Source of the DNA: Paludibacteraceae bacterium
GTDB lineage: Bacteria > Bacteroidota > Bacteroidia > Bacteroidales > Paludibacteraceae
Length of the DNA stretch: 46,452 nucleotides
Reading direction: 5' to 3'
Assembly: GCA_017630395.1 (NCBI GenBank)
Contig: JAGBVI010000083.1
Location: forward strand, 1-46,452
Shown: in pieces, positions 19,083-29,787 of the stretch
Numbering within the stretch: position 1 is the first letter of the stretch
Layout: each line of letters begins with the position of its first letter
Position numbers and translations under genes: made by a program
Notes under the pieces: model-generated
Database searches by the model: none
What the model saw: the letters and a program-made list of their open reading frames with translations, nothing else
Told to the model about the DNA's origin: nothing

Positions 19083-20189
19083 ATGGGAGATTATGTTGTA
19101 TCAGCAAGAAAATATCGTCCGTCAACCTTTGCTTCGGTTGTTGGTCAGCAGTCGCTTACCACAACTTTGAAAAATTCGATTGCGACAGGTCGGTTGGCTC
19201 ACTCCTACCTTTTTTGCGGTCCTCGCGGTGTAGGAAAGACTACTTGCGCCCGTATCTTTGCCAAAACAATCAATTGTTCTAATCTAACAAGCGACTTCGA
19301 ACCTTGTAACGAGTGTGAATCTTGTAAAGCTTTTAACGAAAATCGGTCATACAATATTCATGAATTAGATGCTGCTTCCAACAACTCTGTTGAAGACATT
19401 AGAAGCATAACCGACCAGGTTCGTATCCCTCCTCAGATAGGAAAATATAGTGTATATATCATCGATGAGGTTCACATGCTGAGTTCAAATGCATTCAACG
19501 CATTTTTGAAAACCCTAGAAGAACCGCCTTCGTACGCTATATTCATCTTGGCAACAACTGAAAAAAATAAGGTTTTACCGACCATCTTGTCTCGTTGTCA
19601 GGTATATAATTTTCAACGCATTAGCATAAAAGATGTTGCAAATCAACTTCAATATATAGCAGATAAAGAAAATGTTAAGACTGAAATTGAAGCACTAAAC
19701 GTCATCGCACAAAAAGCGGATGGTGCTATGCGTGATGCACTTTCTATTTTTGACCAACTTGTCGCAAGTACTTCTGGGAATGTCACCTACAAAAATGTTG
19801 CCGAAAATCTTAATATATTAGATTACGACTACTATTTTAAATTTGTAAATTATTTTTTAGAGGAGAAAATCCCAGAGTGTTTATTGGCATTTAATGATAT
19901 TTTGAACAAAGGTTTTGATGCTCACATCTTCATTGGTGGATTGGCTTCACACCTACGTAATCTGATGGTTTGCAAAGAGCCTGCGACTCTTGAATTATTG
20001 GAAGTTGGTGAAGAGACCAAAAATAGTTACAAAACACAGGCAGAAAAGTGCGACAAAGATTTCTTAATAAAAGGATTATACTTGATAAATCAATGCGATC
20101 TGAGTTATGCTGAAAGTAAAAACAAAAGATTGCTCATCGAATTAATGCTCATTCGTTTATGCCAATTAACGAGTGAAAAAAAAAAATGA
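19083..20189 (+). CDS. dnaX: DNA polymerase III clamp-loader subunit gamma/tau, zero-frame product (gamma form)
   Basis: From the ATG at 19083 the zero frame encodes 368 residues of the AAA+ clamp-loader ATPase. It shows VGQQSLTTTLKNSI, Walker A GPRGVGKTTCARIF, the zinc module CSNLTSDFEPCNECESC, Walker B IIDEVHML, LSRCQVYNF with the SRC sensor, and the KADGAMRDALS sensor-2 region, then the domain III collar. The frame ends in Ser-Glu-Lys-Lys-Lys-stop within an 11-A run. The following 219-codon frame carries the tau-like tail. The layout is the one expected if gamma is the unshifted product and tau needs slippage, but a homopolymer sequencing error would look identical. Confidence 0.9.
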   Translation: MGDYVVSARKYRPSTFASVVGQQSLTTTLKNSIATGRLAHSYLFCGPRGVGKTTCARIFAKTINCSNLTSDFEPCNECESCKAFNENRSYNIHELDAASNNSVEDIRSITDQVRIPPQIGKYSVYIIDEVHMLSSNAFNAFLKTLEEPPSYAIFILATTEKNKVLPTILSRCQVYNFQRISIKDVANQLQYIADKENVKTEIEALNVIAQKADGAMRDALSIFDQLVASTSGNVTYKNVAENLNILDYDYYFKFVNYFLEEKIPECLLAFNDILNKGFDAHIFIGGLASHLRNLMVCKEPATLELLEVGEETKNSYKTQAEKCDKDFLIKGLYLINQCDLSYAESKNKRLLIELMLIRLCQLTSEKKK

Positions 20190-20832
20190 ATTAGGGTATG
20201 ACGATATTTGGGGGATCAATGATTTGGCTCTTCTTCCTTTCATACCTAACATTCCAATAGAAGCACCAACTAACCCAACATACTCTTCTCCGACTCCGAC
20301 TCTAAATAAAGAGAGCCAAAATCAACAGCCGGTAGGCTCTCAACCTGTTCAACCTCAAAACTATTCCTCTGCAAGAAAATCAATTAAAAGTTTTTCTATA
20401 AAAGGGAGTATCAACAAAAAGGAGGAAGAGATCAAGCAGGAAGAAGAACGACTAATGGCTCTTTCTCAAAATAAAGAATTTACACAAGAAGAACTTATTC
20501 GCTGCTGGAACAACTTTATAAAAGGATTGACAGAAAAACAGATTTTGAAAAACACAATGATGAGTTGCAAACCTCAATTAGAAGAGGATTTCAAAATTAC
20601 TGTTCATGTAGATAATTCAGTACAAAAAGAACAATTGGAACTAGAGTTGGTGGCCCTAACCAATCATCTGAGAGAGAACTTAAAAAATGGGAAAATCGAG
20701 ATAGTTATTCATATCAATGAAATGGGAGAAAGTATAAAAACCAAAACAACTCATGAATTATTTATGGAGCTAAAGGAAATATCTTCTGATTTTGCAAAAT
20801 TTGCAGAGCTACTAAAATTAGAAGTAGAATAA
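20173..20832 (+). CDS. dnaX: DnaX tau-specific C-terminal part, in the shifted frame
   Basis: This frame is open from inside the 3' end of the dnaX zero frame and encodes a Pro/Gln-rich linker (PTPTLNKESQNQQPVGSQ), a Lys/Glu-rich stretch, then a folded domain. The folded domain (RCWNNFIKGL, FKITVHVDNSVQKEQLELE, LLKLEVE at the end) resembles the C-terminal region of Bacteroidota DnaX. It has no independent promoter or convincing start; a GTG at 20173 is the only candidate. Joining it to the zero frame needs loss of one A, or gain of two, and would give a protein of about 582 residues, a normal length for DnaX. Confidence 0.75.
   Translation: MKKKNELGYDDIWGINDLALLPFIPNIPIEAPTNPTYSSPTPTLNKESQNQQPVGSQPVQPQNYSSARKSIKSFSIKGSINKKEEEIKQEEERLMALSQNKEFTQEELIRCWNNFIKGLTEKQILKNTMMSCKPQLEEDFKITVHVDNSVQKEQLELELVALTNHLRENLKNGKIEIVIHINEMGESIKTKTTHELFMELKEISSDFAKFAELLKLEVE
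20176..20186 (+). other. A11 slippery run in dnaX
   Basis: Eleven consecutive adenines span 20176-20186. The zero frame reads GAA AAA AAA AAA TGA; the downstream tau frame is offset by +1 (equivalent to -2). A -1 shift would stop almost at once at a TAG (20192-20194). Transcriptional slippage on A runs is known to make gamma and tau in Thermus, and ribosomal frameshifting does so in E. coli. Confidence 0.6.
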
Positions 20833-20938
20833 AGACGCACTAACCAACTTCAGTCTTAACACACACCTACTCTACACGTTCAATCACATAAAGAATCTTA
20901 CACTTAGCAACCCTTAAACCAATTTAGGTGAAAACAAA

Positions 20939-21001
20939 AAAAGTACTTATACTGCGCTGAAATGAGTTTTTAAAATCACCCAACGCACCATAAGTACTTT
21001 T
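20939..21001. terminator. Bidirectional hairpin between dnaX and the phosphohexomutase gene
   Basis: AAAAGTACTTAT (20939-20950) and ATAAGTACTTTT (20990-21001) are perfect 12-bp inverted repeats, with a shorter GCG/CGC pair inside the loop. On the minus strand the stem runs into seven Ts, so it would terminate the operon ending at 21065. On the + strand a weaker T stretch follows and could end dnaX. Confidence 0.7.
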
Positions 21002-21064
21002 ATATAAGTCTATTTTAACAGAAACTATTTAATGCACCCCAAAGAGGGAGCATAGAAAAATCAA

Positions 21065-22804
21065 TTATAGGCCAAGAGACTTCTTGATAGCATCCACTTT
21101 TGCATTAGCTTCAGCATCCACTTTTGCATAGTCACCAGAAGAAAAATCACCCTTAACCTCTACATAGAACTTGATCTTAGGCTCTGTTCCGGAAGGACGA
21201 ACACTCACCTTTGTACCATCTTCAGTAAAGAACTGCAAAACATTAGCAGATTCAGGCATATTAATATCCTCAATCTTTCCACATTTAACACAATTTTGTT
21301 TCAAAGATTTGAAGTCCTTTATCAACTTAACCGGAGATCCAGCCAACTCTTTTGGAGGATTATTACGGAAATTTTCCATCATTGCCTTAATTTCGTCGGC
21401 ACCACTTTTTCCTGGTTTAACGACACTAATAGCACTCTCTTTTTGGAATCCGTATTCCTTATAAATATTCATCAACAATTGATACAAAGACATTCCATTA
21501 TCTTTCGCCCACGCAGCAATTTCGCAGATAAGACAGATAGAAGCCGGAGCATCCTTATCACGAACTTTATCATAAGGCAAGAATCCAAAAGACTCCTCAC
21601 CTCCACCAATGTATTTCTCTTTTCCTTCGTTTTCGCGAATACGATAAGCAATCCACTTAAATCCGGTATACTCATCATATAACTTCACATTATTTTTTTC
21701 AGCAATTTCACGAATTAATTCAGAAGTAACAATAGTTTTAACCAAGAATTCATTTCCTTTCAATTTACCCAACTTCTTCATGTTGGTAATGATATAATAA
21801 CAGAACATCATACAAGTCTGATTTCCATTAATAATCATCCACTCACCTTTATCATCACGACAAACAATAGCAAGACGGTCTGCATCCGGGTCAGAAGCGA
21901 TAACCAAATCAGCTCCCAACTTAGTACCTAAATTCATTCCCATTGTCATCGCTTCAGAGTTTTCCGGATTAGGCGACTTCACTGTAGAGAAATTACCATC
22001 AATAACCATTTGTTCAGGAACGACATTGATATTTTGGAATCCCCAAGAACGAAGGCACAATGGAACAATAACGCGTCCGGTACCATGAAGAGGAGAATAA
22101 ACAATATTCAAATCCTTTTGGCGAAGAATAACATCTTGATCCACCATAGCCTCTTTAACAGCCTCAAGGTAATCATAATCCATCTCCCCTCCGATGATAG
22201 TAATTAACTCTTTATTAGGAGTAAATTTAACATCCTCGATTTGCACTTTATTTACTTCATCAATAATACCCTTATCATGCGGAGCCAAAACTTGCGCACC
22301 ATCATCCCAATAAGCCTTATACCCATTATACTCTTTAGGATTATGAGACGCAGTAATATTTACACCGCTTTGACACCCCAATTGACGAATAGCAAAAGAA
22401 ATTTCCGGAGTAGGACGTAAACTTTCAAAAAGAAATGCTCTAATACCATTAGCAGAAAAAATTCCCGCAACAATCTCTGCAAAAAAACGAGAATTATTAC
22501 GACAATCATGCCCAACAACTACACTAATATCTTTTTTATCAGCAAAAGCTTTTTTCAAGTAATTAGCCAATCCTTGAGTTGCCATACCAACCACGTACTT
22601 ATTCATACGATTAGTACCCACACCCATAATACCACGCAAGCCACCGGTTCCGAACTCTAAATTTTGATAAAAAGCATCAATCAATGCTGTTTTATCAGAA
22701 CTATCCAACAAACTCTTTACCTCAGCTTTTGTTTCAGAATCAAAATTACCACTTAACCATGCATTAGCTTTTGCGGTAACCTCTTGCAATAAAGCATTAT
22801 CCAT
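21065..22804 (-). CDS. Phospho-sugar mutase (phosphoglucomutase/phosphomannomutase)
   Basis: A 579-residue alpha-D-phosphohexomutase that interconverts hexose 1- and 6-phosphates. The catalytic phosphoserine loop is NITASHNPKEYNGYK (about 145-160), the metal-binding loop is DPDADRLAIV, the sugar-binding loop is GGEESFGF and the phosphate-binding loop is RPSGTEPKIKFY. FGTGGLRGIMG near residue 50 is also typical. Length fits the PgcA-like long form of Bacteroidota and Firmicutes. It starts 16 nt after nagB and closes the secA-lgt-nagB-mutase run; a hairpin terminator follows. Confidence 0.92.
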   Translation of the reverse strand: MDNALLQEVTAKANAWLSGNFDSETKAEVKSLLDSSDKTALIDAFYQNLEFGTGGLRGIMGVGTNRMNKYVVGMATQGLANYLKKAFADKKDISVVVGHDCRNNSRFFAEIVAGIFSANGIRAFLFESLRPTPEISFAIRQLGCQSGVNITASHNPKEYNGYKAYWDDGAQVLAPHDKGIIDEVNKVQIEDVKFTPNKELITIIGGEMDYDYLEAVKEAMVDQDVILRQKDLNIVYSPLHGTGRVIVPLCLRSWGFQNINVVPEQMVIDGNFSTVKSPNPENSEAMTMGMNLGTKLGADLVIASDPDADRLAIVCRDDKGEWMIINGNQTCMMFCYYIITNMKKLGKLKGNEFLVKTIVTSELIREIAEKNNVKLYDEYTGFKWIAYRIRENEGKEKYIGGGEESFGFLPYDKVRDKDAPASICLICEIAAWAKDNGMSLYQLLMNIYKEYGFQKESAISVVKPGKSGADEIKAMMENFRNNPPKELAGSPVKLIKDFKSLKQNCVKCGKIEDINMPESANVLQFFTEDGTKVSVRPSGTEPKIKFYVEVKGDFSSGDYAKVDAEANAKVDAIKKSLGL

Positions 22805-22820
22805 ATAAATAAAATTTAGA

Positions 22821-23618
22821 TTATTTTAAAATATTATCTTTTTCTACACTCTTAAAATAGCGATAAGTTCCAACTTTTAAATCATATGTAGCCATCTCAT
22901 CACAAACGATAGTTCCTTTAGGATGCAATTGAAGAGCACTCAACGTACACATCTGAGAAACACCTCCCTCTATTGCCTGTTGTAAAGCTCTGGCTTTATT
23001 ATAACCGGAGACTAAAATCAACACTTCGTCAGCATCCATCACAGTTCCCACACCTACAGTCAAGGCTTTTCTAGGAACAATAGAAATATTATTTTCAAAG
23101 AAACGAGAATTGGCAATAATTGTGTCATCCATCAAAGTTTTAACTCTTGTTCTTGAAGTTAATGAAGAACCCGGTTCATTAAATGCAATATGTCCATCAG
23201 GCCCAATACCTCCAATAAACAATCTGATACCGCCTGCCTTTAAAATACGCTCTTCATACTCATTACACTCCTTTTCCAAATCAGGAGCATTACCATCAAG
23301 AATATTAACTTGTTCACGCGGAATATCAATATGATTGAAAAAATTATTCCACATAAACGAATAATAACTCTCTGGATGTTCACGAGGAAGAGCAACGTAC
23401 TCATCCATATTAAAAGTGACAACATGTTTAAAGGAGACCTTTCCTGCCTTATTCATGGCAATCAACTCTCTGTACATACCTAAAGGAGAAGATCCTGTTG
23501 GTAATCCCAAAACAAATTTTCTATTCTCAGAAGGTGCAAATGTATTAATCGCATTTGCAACATAATCAGCTGCCCACTTAGCAACAGCCTCATAATTGGG
23601 TTGTATGAGTACTCTCAT
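22821..23618 (-). CDS. nagB: Glucosamine-6-phosphate deaminase NagB
   Basis: A 265-residue enzyme that converts glucosamine 6-phosphate to fructose 6-phosphate and ammonia. Motifs are [35 protein letters not shown] with the catalytic Asp, [27 protein letters not shown] with the His/Glu active-site residues, and [19 protein letters not shown]. Length matches E. coli NagB. It lies 21 nt after lgt and 16 nt before the phospho-sugar mutase, linking amino-sugar use to central carbon metabolism. Confidence 0.96.
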   Translation of the reverse strand: MRVLIQPNYEAVAKWAADYVANAINTFAPSENRKFVLGLPTGSSPLGMYRELIAMNKAGKVSFKHVVTFNMDEYVALPREHPESYYSFMWNNFFNHIDIPREQVNILDGNAPDLEKECNEYEERILKAGGIRLFIGGIGPDGHIAFNEPGSSLTSRTRVKTLMDDTIIANSRFFENNISIVPRKALTVGVGTVMDADEVLILVSGYNKARALQQAIEGGVSQMCTLSALQLHPKGTIVCDEMATYDLKVGTYRYFKSVEKDNILK

Positions 23619-23639
23619 TTCTTATATAATATAAAAAAA

Positions 23640-24491
23640 CTAATCTTTCATAATTCGCAAACCTCCCTCTGTTCTACTTATCTCGATAAATGACTTAATA
23701 AGTAGGTACACACCCCACACTATTAAAGGAACACTTAACAATTGTCCCATGTTCAATACCATGGAATCTTCAAAGCTTTCTTGATTATTCTTAATAAATT
23801 CCAATAAAAATCTAGTTAGAAAAACACCAATCAAAAAAACTCCAAAGATAAAACCTTCATACTTCCTTGCATTTGTCTTCCAATATAAAAACATTACTAC
23901 AGCAAAAGTAACGAGACAATACAACATCTCATAAATTTGAGTAGGATGACTTGGAGCTGAATAGATTGGCTCTGCACCTTGTTGCCAAGCATGAATATTG
24001 GTAATAAATTGGAATGCCCATGGAATATCTGTAGCATGACCATAAATCTCGTGATTCATCAGATTTCCAAAACGGATACAAGCGCCACAAAAAGCCACAG
24101 CTAAAACGATTCTATCCATCACCCACATGTAACTTTTCTGTACAACTTTTCGACTAAAGATATAAAGTGCCAACAAAATTCCACATGCGCCACCATGACT
24201 GGACAAACCACCCTTCCACACGCAAAGCACCTCTAATAAATGGTTGGAATAGTAGCTCCAATCATAAAAGAAACAATGTCCTAATCTTGCACCCAAAATT
24301 GTTCCTATCAACATATATAGAAACAACTTTTCCATTTTTTCTTCAGGCAAACCTTCTCGAGCATATACCTTTTCCTCTATCGAATAACCGACAAGAAAAC
24401 CCATTGCCCACATTAAACCGTACCAACGAAGAACCAATGGTCCAATGGCTACAATCTCTGGATCTACATTCCAAACTATACTTGCTAACAT
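23640..24491 (-). CDS. lgt: Prolipoprotein diacylglyceryl transferase Lgt
   Basis: A 283-residue polytopic inner-membrane enzyme that attaches diacylglycerol to lipobox cysteines. It has at least six hydrophobic segments, the N-terminal LRWYGLMWAMGFLVGY, GARLGHCFFYD, SSHGGACG and the Lgt signature GNLMNHEIYGHATDIPWAFQF near the middle. The start lies 3 nt after the secA stop, suggesting translational coupling of two protein-export functions. Confidence 0.95.
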   Translation of the reverse strand: MLASIVWNVDPEIVAIGPLVLRWYGLMWAMGFLVGYSIEEKVYAREGLPEEKMEKLFLYMLIGTILGARLGHCFFYDWSYYSNHLLEVLCVWKGGLSSHGGACGILLALYIFSRKVVQKSYMWVMDRIVLAVAFCGACIRFGNLMNHEIYGHATDIPWAFQFITNIHAWQQGAEPIYSAPSHPTQIYEMLYCLVTFAVVMFLYWKTNARKYEGFIFGVFLIGVFLTRFLLEFIKNNQESFEDSMVLNMGQLLSVPLIVWGVYLLIKSFIEISRTEGGLRIMKD

Positions 24492-24494
24492 ATA

Positions 24495-27400
24495 TTATTC
24501 TCCTTTACCATGACAATGCTTAAACTTCTTTCCTGAACCACACGGACAAGGATCATTTCTCCCCACTTTCGGACCGGTACGAATAGGTTCAACTCTTCTC
24601 TGTTCCGGCATAGAAGCACGATTAGGCTGTTGTCCGGAACGATTTGTTTGATATTTCGAATAATCATTCTTTGGTTCCGGAGCCGCTGCCTTCACCTCTT
24701 CCGGAGCACGCTCTTGAACAGGAATTTGCCCTCTCATCAATATAGAAACTGCCTTACGGTTAGTCTCATCCAACATTTTTCTGAAAAGACCAAAAGATTC
24801 TAATTTATAAATCAACAGTGGATCCTTCTGCTCATAACTTGCATTTTGAACCGAGTTACGCAACTCGTCCATATCTCTTAAATGTTCTTTCCAATTATCA
24901 TCAATTGTATGCAATAAAATTGCCTTTTCAAACATCTTTACAATTTCCTTACCTTCCGACTCATAAGCCAATTTCAAACTTACCGGAATATTGTACTGAC
25001 GTTTACCATCTACAATTGGAATTAAAATATTTTCATAACGCTCTCCTTGCTCTTCATAAACAGTTTTTATTACCGGATAAGCGACCTCTGCAATTCGTTC
25101 CATTTTACGTTTGAACGACTCCATAGCAGAATCAAATATCTTTTCGGTTAAGTCGGCTGTTTTTATTGTCTTAAATTCTTCAGCAGAAACTGGCATATCA
25201 ATTGCATACAAACGCATAACATCTTCCTCCAACATCTCATAAGAAAGAGCTGCCTTAGCATTTTCTACACTAATTTGAGCCGACTCATATATCATATTCA
25301 TGATATTAACACCCATACGTTCACCCAACAACGTTTGTCTGCGCTTACGATAAACAACCTCTCTTTGAGCATTCATCACATCATCATATTCCAACAAACG
25401 CTTACGCACTCCAAAGTGATTCTCCTCTACTTTCTTCTGTGCTCTTTCAATTGATTTAGAAATCATGCTATGCTCAATAACCTCTCCATCTTGATAACCC
25501 AACTTATCAAGAATTCCGGAAATTTTTTCCGAACCAAAAAGACGCATCAAATTATCTTCCAAAGAGACAAAGAATACAGAAGAACCCGGATCCCCTTGAC
25601 GACCGGAACGTCCTCTCAACTGACGGTCAACACGTCGGGATTCATGTCGTTCTGTACCGATGATTGCCAAACCGCCTGCATCTTTAACCGCTTGCGACAA
25701 CTTAATATCAGTACCACGACCTGCCATGTTAGTTGCGATAGTTACAATACTACCCTTTCCGGCTTCTGCAACGATATCAGCCTCCTTTTGGTGTAGCTTA
25801 GCATTCAAAACATTATGTTCAATCTTTCTCAATTTCAGCATCTTACTTAACAATTCTGAAATTTCGACAGATGTTGTACCCACCAAAACCGGACGCCCAG
25901 CTTCTACCAAGCGAACAATTTCATCAATAACAGCATTATACTTTTCTCTTTTAGTTCGATATACACGATCATCCATATCTTTTCGAGCGATAGGACGATT
26001 AGTAGGAATCACAACGACATCCAACTTATAAATATTCCAAAACTCACCAGCTTCTGTCTCAGCAGTACCTGTCATTCCGGCTAACTTATGGTACATTCTA
26101 AAGTAGTTTTGCAACGTAATTGTTGCAAAAGTTTGCGTAGCAGCTTCAACCGTCACACGCTCCTTTGCCTCGATAGCTTGATGTAATCCATCAGAGTAAC
26201 GACGGCCTTCCATAATACGACCGGTTTGTTCATCAACGATCTTTACCTTATTATCAATCACAACATACTCTTCATCTTTCTCAAATAAAGTATAAGCCTT
26301 CAATAATTGACTAACCGTTTGGATGCGCTCCATCTTTATAGAGTAGTTTTGCATCAATTCATCCTTCTTTGCATTATACTCCTCTTTACTCAACTCCTCA
26401 TTACTTAATTGAGACAATTGAGTGGCAATATCCGGCAAAACAAAGAATTGAGAATCTTCTGAAGCCCCAGTCAAAGCATCAATACCCTTATCCGTCAATT
26501 CCACCGTACGATTTTTTTCATCAATAACAAAATAGAGCGGATCTGTTGCAATATGCATATTTCTATTTTGCTCGGCCATATAATACTCTTCGGTCTTCAA
26601 CAAAATTGTTTTATTACCTTGCTCACTCAAAAATTTAATCAGCGGAGTATTTTTAGGTAGAGCTTTAAACGAGCGAAACAAAGCCAAAGCGCCCTCTTCC
26701 CTATCTTTAGCATCGTCTGATTTCAACAATCGCTTTGCATCAGACAAATAATTTGTAGCCATTGTTCGTTGCAATGCCACCAATTTTTCCACCCGCGGGC
26801 ACAGCTCTTCAAACTGTTGATCTTCGCCTTTAGGGATAGGTCCGGAAATAATCAAAGGGGTTCTTGCATCATCAATTAAAACAGAGTCCACCTCATCCAC
26901 TATGGCAAAATTATGCATCCTTTGCACCAAATCTTTTGGAGAATTAGCCATATTATCACGTAGATAATCAAAACCAAACTCGTTGTTCGTTCCAAAGGTG
27001 ATATCAGCCATATAAGCTTTACGACGAGCTTCTGAATTTGGACGATGTTTATCAATACAATCCACTGTCAAACCATGGAACTGATACAAAGGACCCATCC
27101 ATTCAGAGTCTCGTTTGGACAAATAATCATTCACAGTGATAACATGCACACCATTACCGGTTAATGCGTTCAGGAAAACTGGCAACGTAGCCACCAACGT
27201 TTTACCCTCTCCGGTTGCCATTTCAGCAATTTTACCCTTATGCAATACAACTCCACCAAAAAGCTGCACATCGTAATGGTTCATATTCCATGTAATCTCA
27301 TTCCCTCCTGCAACCCAATGATTCCTATATATAGCTTTATCTCCATCTATCTCAACAAAATCATGCGTTGCCGCTAAATCTCTGTCCATATCCGTTGCTG

Positions 27401-27788
27401 TAACCTCAATTATTTCAGACTCAGCAAATCTACGAGCTGTATCTTTCACAATTGCAAAAACTTCCGGCAACACCTTTTCCAATATCTCCTCGTACTTCTC
27501 AACAACAACACTTTCAAGCTTGTCTATCTGAGCATACGTACCCTCTCTTGATTCAATTTCTAACCCTTCAATCGAATTACGTAATTCATCTATCTTCTTT
27601 TTTTCTGAACTTACATACTCTCTAATCTCTGTTCTTATTTGAGATGTTCTATTTCTTAATTCGTCGTTTGTCAAACGTTGAATAGTTGGATATACCTCTT
27701 TAACCTTGTCAACATAAGGTTGAATTTGTTTTATATCTCTTTGGGCTTTATTGCCAAATAACTTAGATAAAAATTCATTAAGTCCCAT
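24495..27788 (-). CDS. secA: Preprotein translocase ATPase SecA
   Basis: A 1097-residue SecA, longer than E. coli SecA because of insertions usual in Bacteroidota. It shows the Walker [36 protein letters not shown], the [15 protein letters not shown] region, [44 protein letters not shown] and [12 protein letters not shown]. At the extreme C-terminus is the zinc-binding [13 protein letters not shown], which contacts SecB or ribosomes. A TAnnTTTG element on the minus strand lies about 30 nt upstream. It leads the secA-lgt-nagB-mutase run. Confidence 0.97.
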   Translation of the reverse strand: MGLNEFLSKLFGNKAQRDIKQIQPYVDKVKEVYPTIQRLTNDELRNRTSQIRTEIREYVSSEKKKIDELRNSIEGLEIESREGTYAQIDKLESVVVEKYEEILEKVLPEVFAIVKDTARRFAESEIIEVTATDMDRDLAATHDFVEIDGDKAIYRNHWVAGGNEITWNMNHYDVQLFGGVVLHKGKIAEMATGEGKTLVATLPVFLNALTGNGVHVITVNDYLSKRDSEWMGPLYQFHGLTVDCIDKHRPNSEARRKAYMADITFGTNNEFGFDYLRDNMANSPKDLVQRMHNFAIVDEVDSVLIDDARTPLIISGPIPKGEDQQFEELCPRVEKLVALQRTMATNYLSDAKRLLKSDDAKDREEGALALFRSFKALPKNTPLIKFLSEQGNKTILLKTEEYYMAEQNRNMHIATDPLYFVIDEKNRTVELTDKGIDALTGASEDSQFFVLPDIATQLSQLSNEELSKEEYNAKKDELMQNYSIKMERIQTVSQLLKAYTLFEKDEEYVVIDNKVKIVDEQTGRIMEGRRYSDGLHQAIEAKERVTVEAATQTFATITLQNYFRMYHKLAGMTGTAETEAGEFWNIYKLDVVVIPTNRPIARKDMDDRVYRTKREKYNAVIDEIVRLVEAGRPVLVGTTSVEISELLSKMLKLRKIEHNVLNAKLHQKEADIVAEAGKGSIVTIATNMAGRGTDIKLSQAVKDAGGLAIIGTERHESRRVDRQLRGRSGRQGDPGSSVFFVSLEDNLMRLFGSEKISGILDKLGYQDGEVIEHSMISKSIERAQKKVEENHFGVRKRLLEYDDVMNAQREVVYRKRRQTLLGERMGVNIMNMIYESAQISVENAKAALSYEMLEEDVMRLYAIDMPVSAEEFKTIKTADLTEKIFDSAMESFKRKMERIAEVAYPVIKTVYEEQGERYENILIPIVDGKRQYNIPVSLKLAYESEGKEIVKMFEKAILLHTIDDNWKEHLRDMDELRNSVQNASYEQKDPLLIYKLESFGLFRKMLDETNRKAVSILMRGQIPVQERAPEEVKAAAPEPKNDYSKYQTNRSGQQPNRASMPEQRRVEPIRTGPKVGRNDPCPCGSGKKFKHCHGKGE

Positions 27789-27816
27789 AAATCATCATTA
27801 ATTTTATTTCAAGGGA

Positions 27817-27824
27817 CAAATTTA
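27817..27824 (-). promoter_or_regulatory. Candidate -7 element of secA
   Basis: CAAATTTA on the + strand reads TAAATTTG on the minus strand, 29 nt before the secA start, matching TAnnTTTG. No good -33 element is seen. Confidence 0.4.
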
Positions 27825-28015
27825 AATAAAAATTGGCAAAAAAATTAGTATTACACCCATCTTATTATTAAATTTATCTAAAAGTCTCATCATTAAATCT
27901 CTTTTATGGTTCTTAACTCCCTATATCTCCAAAATGATTTCGATAAAATCTATAAAACTCTCTTTAAGAATATTTAAGAACAACAAATCCATTTACTACT
28001 TTAAACAGAGTTTAT

Positions 28016-28023
28016 TATATTTG
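28016..28023 (+). promoter_or_regulatory. Candidate -7 element of the 68-codon ORF
   Basis: TATATTTG matches TAnnTTTG and lies 24 nt upstream of the ATG at 28048. A TTTA at 27992-27995 sits at the right distance for a weak -33. Confidence 0.45.
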
Positions 28024-28047
28024 TAAGAGTAATAAAGAAAAAATATT

Positions 28048-28254
28048 ATGAACGAATTAAAAGAGAAAATAGCAGATGTTATTAGTGAATACGGAAATAC
28101 AACGATTAAAAATGCCATTAGTAACATGATTTATCATGAAGGGATCTCTGCAGTTACATCTAAAAAGGTCTATGAAGAGTGCATAGAGAAAGTGCGATGT
28201 ACCTCGTTCGTAGTTGAGCAAGTTATAGAAATTAGCATAAAATCTTTTTACTGA
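28048..28254 (+). CDS. Small hypothetical protein (68 aa)
   Basis: I do not recognise the family. The protein is 68 residues, probably all helical, without signal peptide or membrane segment, and has two cysteines (YEECIEKVRC). It is believed to be real because a well-placed TAnnTTTG element precedes the ATG by 24 nt and because the ORF fills the space between the divergent secA and the sugar transferase. The next gene has its own promoter element at 28318-28325, so the two need not be co-transcribed. Confidence 0.5.
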   Translation: MNELKEKIADVISEYGNTTIKNAISNMIYHEGISAVTSKKVYEECIEKVRCTSFVVEQVIEISIKSFY

Positions 28255-28317
28255 ATAAAGATTCAACAAAGACTCATAATAAGAGAACAAAAATTTTAAT
28301 AAATTCAATAAATGATT

Positions 28318-28325
28318 TATCTTTG
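28318..28325 (+). promoter_or_regulatory. Candidate -7 element of the sugar transferase gene
   Basis: TATCTTTG followed by C is a full match to the Bacteroidota -7 consensus and lies 17 nt upstream of the ATG at 28343. The region 20 bp upstream is TTTTA, a weak -33. Confidence 0.55.
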
Positions 28326-28342
28326 CAAAAGAATTTGAAGAG

Positions 28343-29752
28343 ATGAGAAAGGAAAAGCAACAAAAAAAAGCCGGACTACTAAAAATCATCGTTGGAATCG
28401 GTGATTTTATAGTGATAAATACATGTTTTCTTGCAATATTGTATTTATCCGGAGAATTATATGGAACGGGATTGCATGGAATAAAGACTCAATTACTACT
28501 TATCAACCTTGCCTATGCAGTTAGTTTATCTATATTTGGCATCATACTCGACAAGCGAATTGTTTATATGGAAAAGATATTAAATCTCACAACCAAAACA
28601 ATTCTGCTATTCTCAAGCATCACATTATCCTCTATTTTGATATTAGGAAATAATCAGATCCCGGCCAAAAGTTGGGCTATCTACTTTGCGCTTGCATTTG
28701 TATTTGTCTCTATATGGAGAATATTATCGCGTGTCACAGTGAAAATATATCGTAAAAGTGGAGGTAATTATAGAAATGTAATTATATTGGGAGCAGGTAG
28801 TGTTGCGAAGGAGACATACGAAACCATTTCTCATAACCTAATCTCAGGGTATCGTTTCCTTGGATTTTTCGATGATAGAAATCCGGAAGATTACAAAGTG
28901 GATTCTAAAATGGTGATGGGCAAATTGGAGGATGTTGAAAAATATTCTCAAGAGAATAATATTGATGAAATTATATGTGCTCTTCCTGCAGGAGATGACA
29001 GAAAAGCCTTACCTATCCTGCATTTTGCAGAAAACCATCTTATTAGGTTTTATATCATACCGGACTTTAAGCGATTCATAAAAAAATCTGTCTCTCTTTC
29101 TACATTAGGCGAAAACATCCCTATTGTATCTTTAAGAGAAGAGCCTCTCAGAAAAACAACAAATAAGGTTGTTAAACGCGCTTTTGATATTATCTGTTCA
29201 CTAGGATTTAACTTAACGGTATTCCCCCTCATATTTATCATTGTTGCTCCAATGATTAAATTAAGTTCTAAGGGGCCTATATTCTTTAAACAAAAGAGAA
29301 CAGGTGAAAATGGCGAGGAGTTCGATTGTTTGAAGTTTAGGACTATGAAAGTCAATAAGGATGCAGACAAAGTGCAGGCCACCCAAAATGACAGTAGAGT
29401 TACTAAGATTGGTGCTTTTCTAAGAAAAACAAATTTAGATGAGACTCCTCAATTCTTAAATGTGCTGTATGGTAACATGTCTATTGTTGGTCCAAGACCT
29501 CACATGTTACAACATACAGAAACTTACTCTCAATTAATCGACAAATACATGGTTAGACATTATATTAAACCAGGTATAACCGGTTGGGCACAAGTTACCG
29601 GATTTAGAGGTGAAACAAAGGATCTATCTGAAATGGAGGGACGCGTCAAGCAGGATGTGTGGTACATAGAAAATTGGACATTTTGGCTTGACATAAAAAT
29701 TATTTTCTTAACCGCATTCAACATGATTAAAGGAGAAGAAAAGGCATATTAG
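28343..29752 (+). CDS. Undecaprenyl-phosphate sugar-1-phosphate transferase (WcaJ-type, polyisoprenyl-phosphate hexose-1-phosphate transferase)
   Basis: A 469-residue membrane protein that begins capsule, exopolysaccharide or O-antigen repeat units by moving a sugar 1-phosphate to undecaprenyl phosphate. Four to five N-terminal helices are followed by a Rossmann-like CoA-binding domain (NVIILGAGSVAKETYETI, FLGFFDD). A fifth helix precedes the catalytic domain with KRAFDIICSLG, GPIFFKQKRTGENGEEFDCLKFRTM, LRKTNLDETPQFLNVLYG, MSIVGPRPHM and KPGITGWAQVTGFRGET. Unusually, no glycosyltransferase cluster follows it here. A 14-bp inverted repeat (29788-29837) lies just downstream. Confidence 0.92.
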   Translation: MRKEKQQKKAGLLKIIVGIGDFIVINTCFLAILYLSGELYGTGLHGIKTQLLLINLAYAVSLSIFGIILDKRIVYMEKILNLTTKTILLFSSITLSSILILGNNQIPAKSWAIYFALAFVFVSIWRILSRVTVKIYRKSGGNYRNVIILGAGSVAKETYETISHNLISGYRFLGFFDDRNPEDYKVDSKMVMGKLEDVEKYSQENNIDEIICALPAGDDRKALPILHFAENHLIRFYIIPDFKRFIKKSVSLSTLGENIPIVSLREEPLRKTTNKVVKRAFDIICSLGFNLTVFPLIFIIVAPMIKLSSKGPIFFKQKRTGENGEEFDCLKFRTMKVNKDADKVQATQNDSRVTKIGAFLRKTNLDETPQFLNVLYGNMSIVGPRPHMLQHTETYSQLIDKYMVRHYIKPGITGWAQVTGFRGETKDLSEMEGRVKQDVWYIENWTFWLDIKIIFLTAFNMIKGEEKAY

Positions 29753-29787
29753 AAAACTTCTTTTAAACATACTGAAACATAAAAAAT

